Assembly: GCA_946478675.1 (NCBI GenBank) | Contig: CAMLEF010000312.1 | Location: 1 to 5,381 of the forward strand | Direction: 5' to 3' | Length of the DNA: 5,381 nucleotides | DNA from: an uncultured Flavobacteriales bacterium | Lineage (GTDB): Bacteria > Bacteroidota > Bacteroidia > Palsa-965 | Part shown: in pieces, positions 5,051 through 5,381 of the stretch | Position numbering within the stretch: position 1 is the first letter of the stretch | Layout of the letters: the number at the start of each line of letters is the position of its first letter | Position numbers and translations under genes: made by a program | The notes under the pieces: model-generated | Told to the model about the DNA's origin: nothing | The model's database searches: none | Seen by the model: only the letters and a program-made list of their open reading frames with translations

Positions 5051-5381
5051 ATGAAAAAGAACGATTGGATCTATCTCGCCAGCGTGCTCGTTTACACGCA
5101 GTTTTTTTACCGGCAGATCGAAGGCTTGAATTTTCTGCTCATGAACGTCGTGCTGCTGGGCGGCATCGCGTGGAAGGAACGCAGCGTACTTCGCAACCGC
5201 AACTGGTGGTTCGCGGCCACCGGCGCATTGGTCAGCGCGACCAGCGTGATGATCTACGGCGATGCGTTCAGCGTGTGGGCGAATTTCTTCTCGCTGCTGC
5301 TGGTATCGTCGTATTCCGTGAAGCCGGGTTCTTCCATCATCATCGCGCAGCTGAATGCGTTTTGCAACATGATGATCGCAG
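5051..5381 (+). CDS. Membrane protein N-terminus, possibly DUF4153/DUF4173-like (partial, runs off the window)
   Basis: From ATG 5051 the frame is open for 110 codons to the window edge, so the C-terminus is missing. The N-terminus is MKKNDWIYLASVLVYT. Hydrophobic segments follow at about 6-20, 26-41 and 50-66, and a further hydrophobic stretch covers about 70-87. The arrangement 'FYRQIEGLNFLLMNVVLLGG...NRNWWFAATGALVSATSVMIYG...WANFFSLLLVSSYS' resembles the first part of the large Bacteroidota membrane proteins labelled DUF4153 or DUF4173. I recall such proteins next to small winged-helix regulators. The family assignment is from memory of the pattern and uncertain. The start lies 23 nt after the preceding stop, so it is the sixth gene of the operon. 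Confidence 0.75.
   Translation, partial: MKKNDWIYLASVLVYTQFFYRQIEGLNFLLMNVVLLGGIAWKERSVLRNRNWWFAATGALVSATSVMIYGDAFSVWANFFSLLLVSSYSVKPGSSIIIAQLNAFCNMMIA

Overview
The window looks like chromosomal DNA from a Bacteroidota bacterium, possibly of the Chitinophagales/Sphingobacteriia type. The evidence is a promoter of the Bacteroidota form (TTG, 19 bp, then a TAnnTTTG-like box), genes with little Shine-Dalgarno signal, several families I associate with this phylum, and degenerate intergenic repeats of the 'ACCACGGAGnCACAGAG' and 'GTTGCGGGTTtCgGGTTg' kinds. The taxonomic placement below phylum is a guess.

Layout. The left third (about 1-1945) is read on the minus strand. It holds purK (5-(carboxyamino)imidazole ribonucleotide synthase of purine synthesis), followed directly by two small three-helix membrane proteins of 92 and 107 residues. 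These two are related to each other and look like a tandem duplication. The first of them starts at a TTG only 3 nt after the purK stop. CACGGAG-type repeats sit between and after them. The first ~77 bases may hold the edge of another gene, but its strand cannot be settled. A 375-bp intergenic region (1946-2320) separates purK from the divergent plus-strand operon. It is filled with two families of degenerate repeats and ends in a good promoter.

The right part (2321-5381) is one compact plus-strand operon with gaps of 5-23 nt: a six-helix membrane protein, a small winged-helix regulator, a Coq4-family protein with an intact HDxxH-x11-E metal motif, a four-helix membrane protein, a six-helix membrane protein, and the start of a further membrane protein that resembles the DUF4153/DUF4173 type and runs off the window. 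The most interesting signal is a perfect inverted repeat (TTACTTTG, 5 bp, CAAAGTAA) lying on the -7 box and start site of this operon. The same core (CTTTG, 5 bp, CAAAG) appears once more, across the start codon of the Coq4-like gene. This suggests that the operon's own winged-helix protein represses or tunes it at two sites. None of the four membrane proteins has a function I can name, so the operon is a candidate for an undescribed regulated membrane module with a Coq4-like partner in a phylum that normally makes menaquinone rather than ubiquinone.
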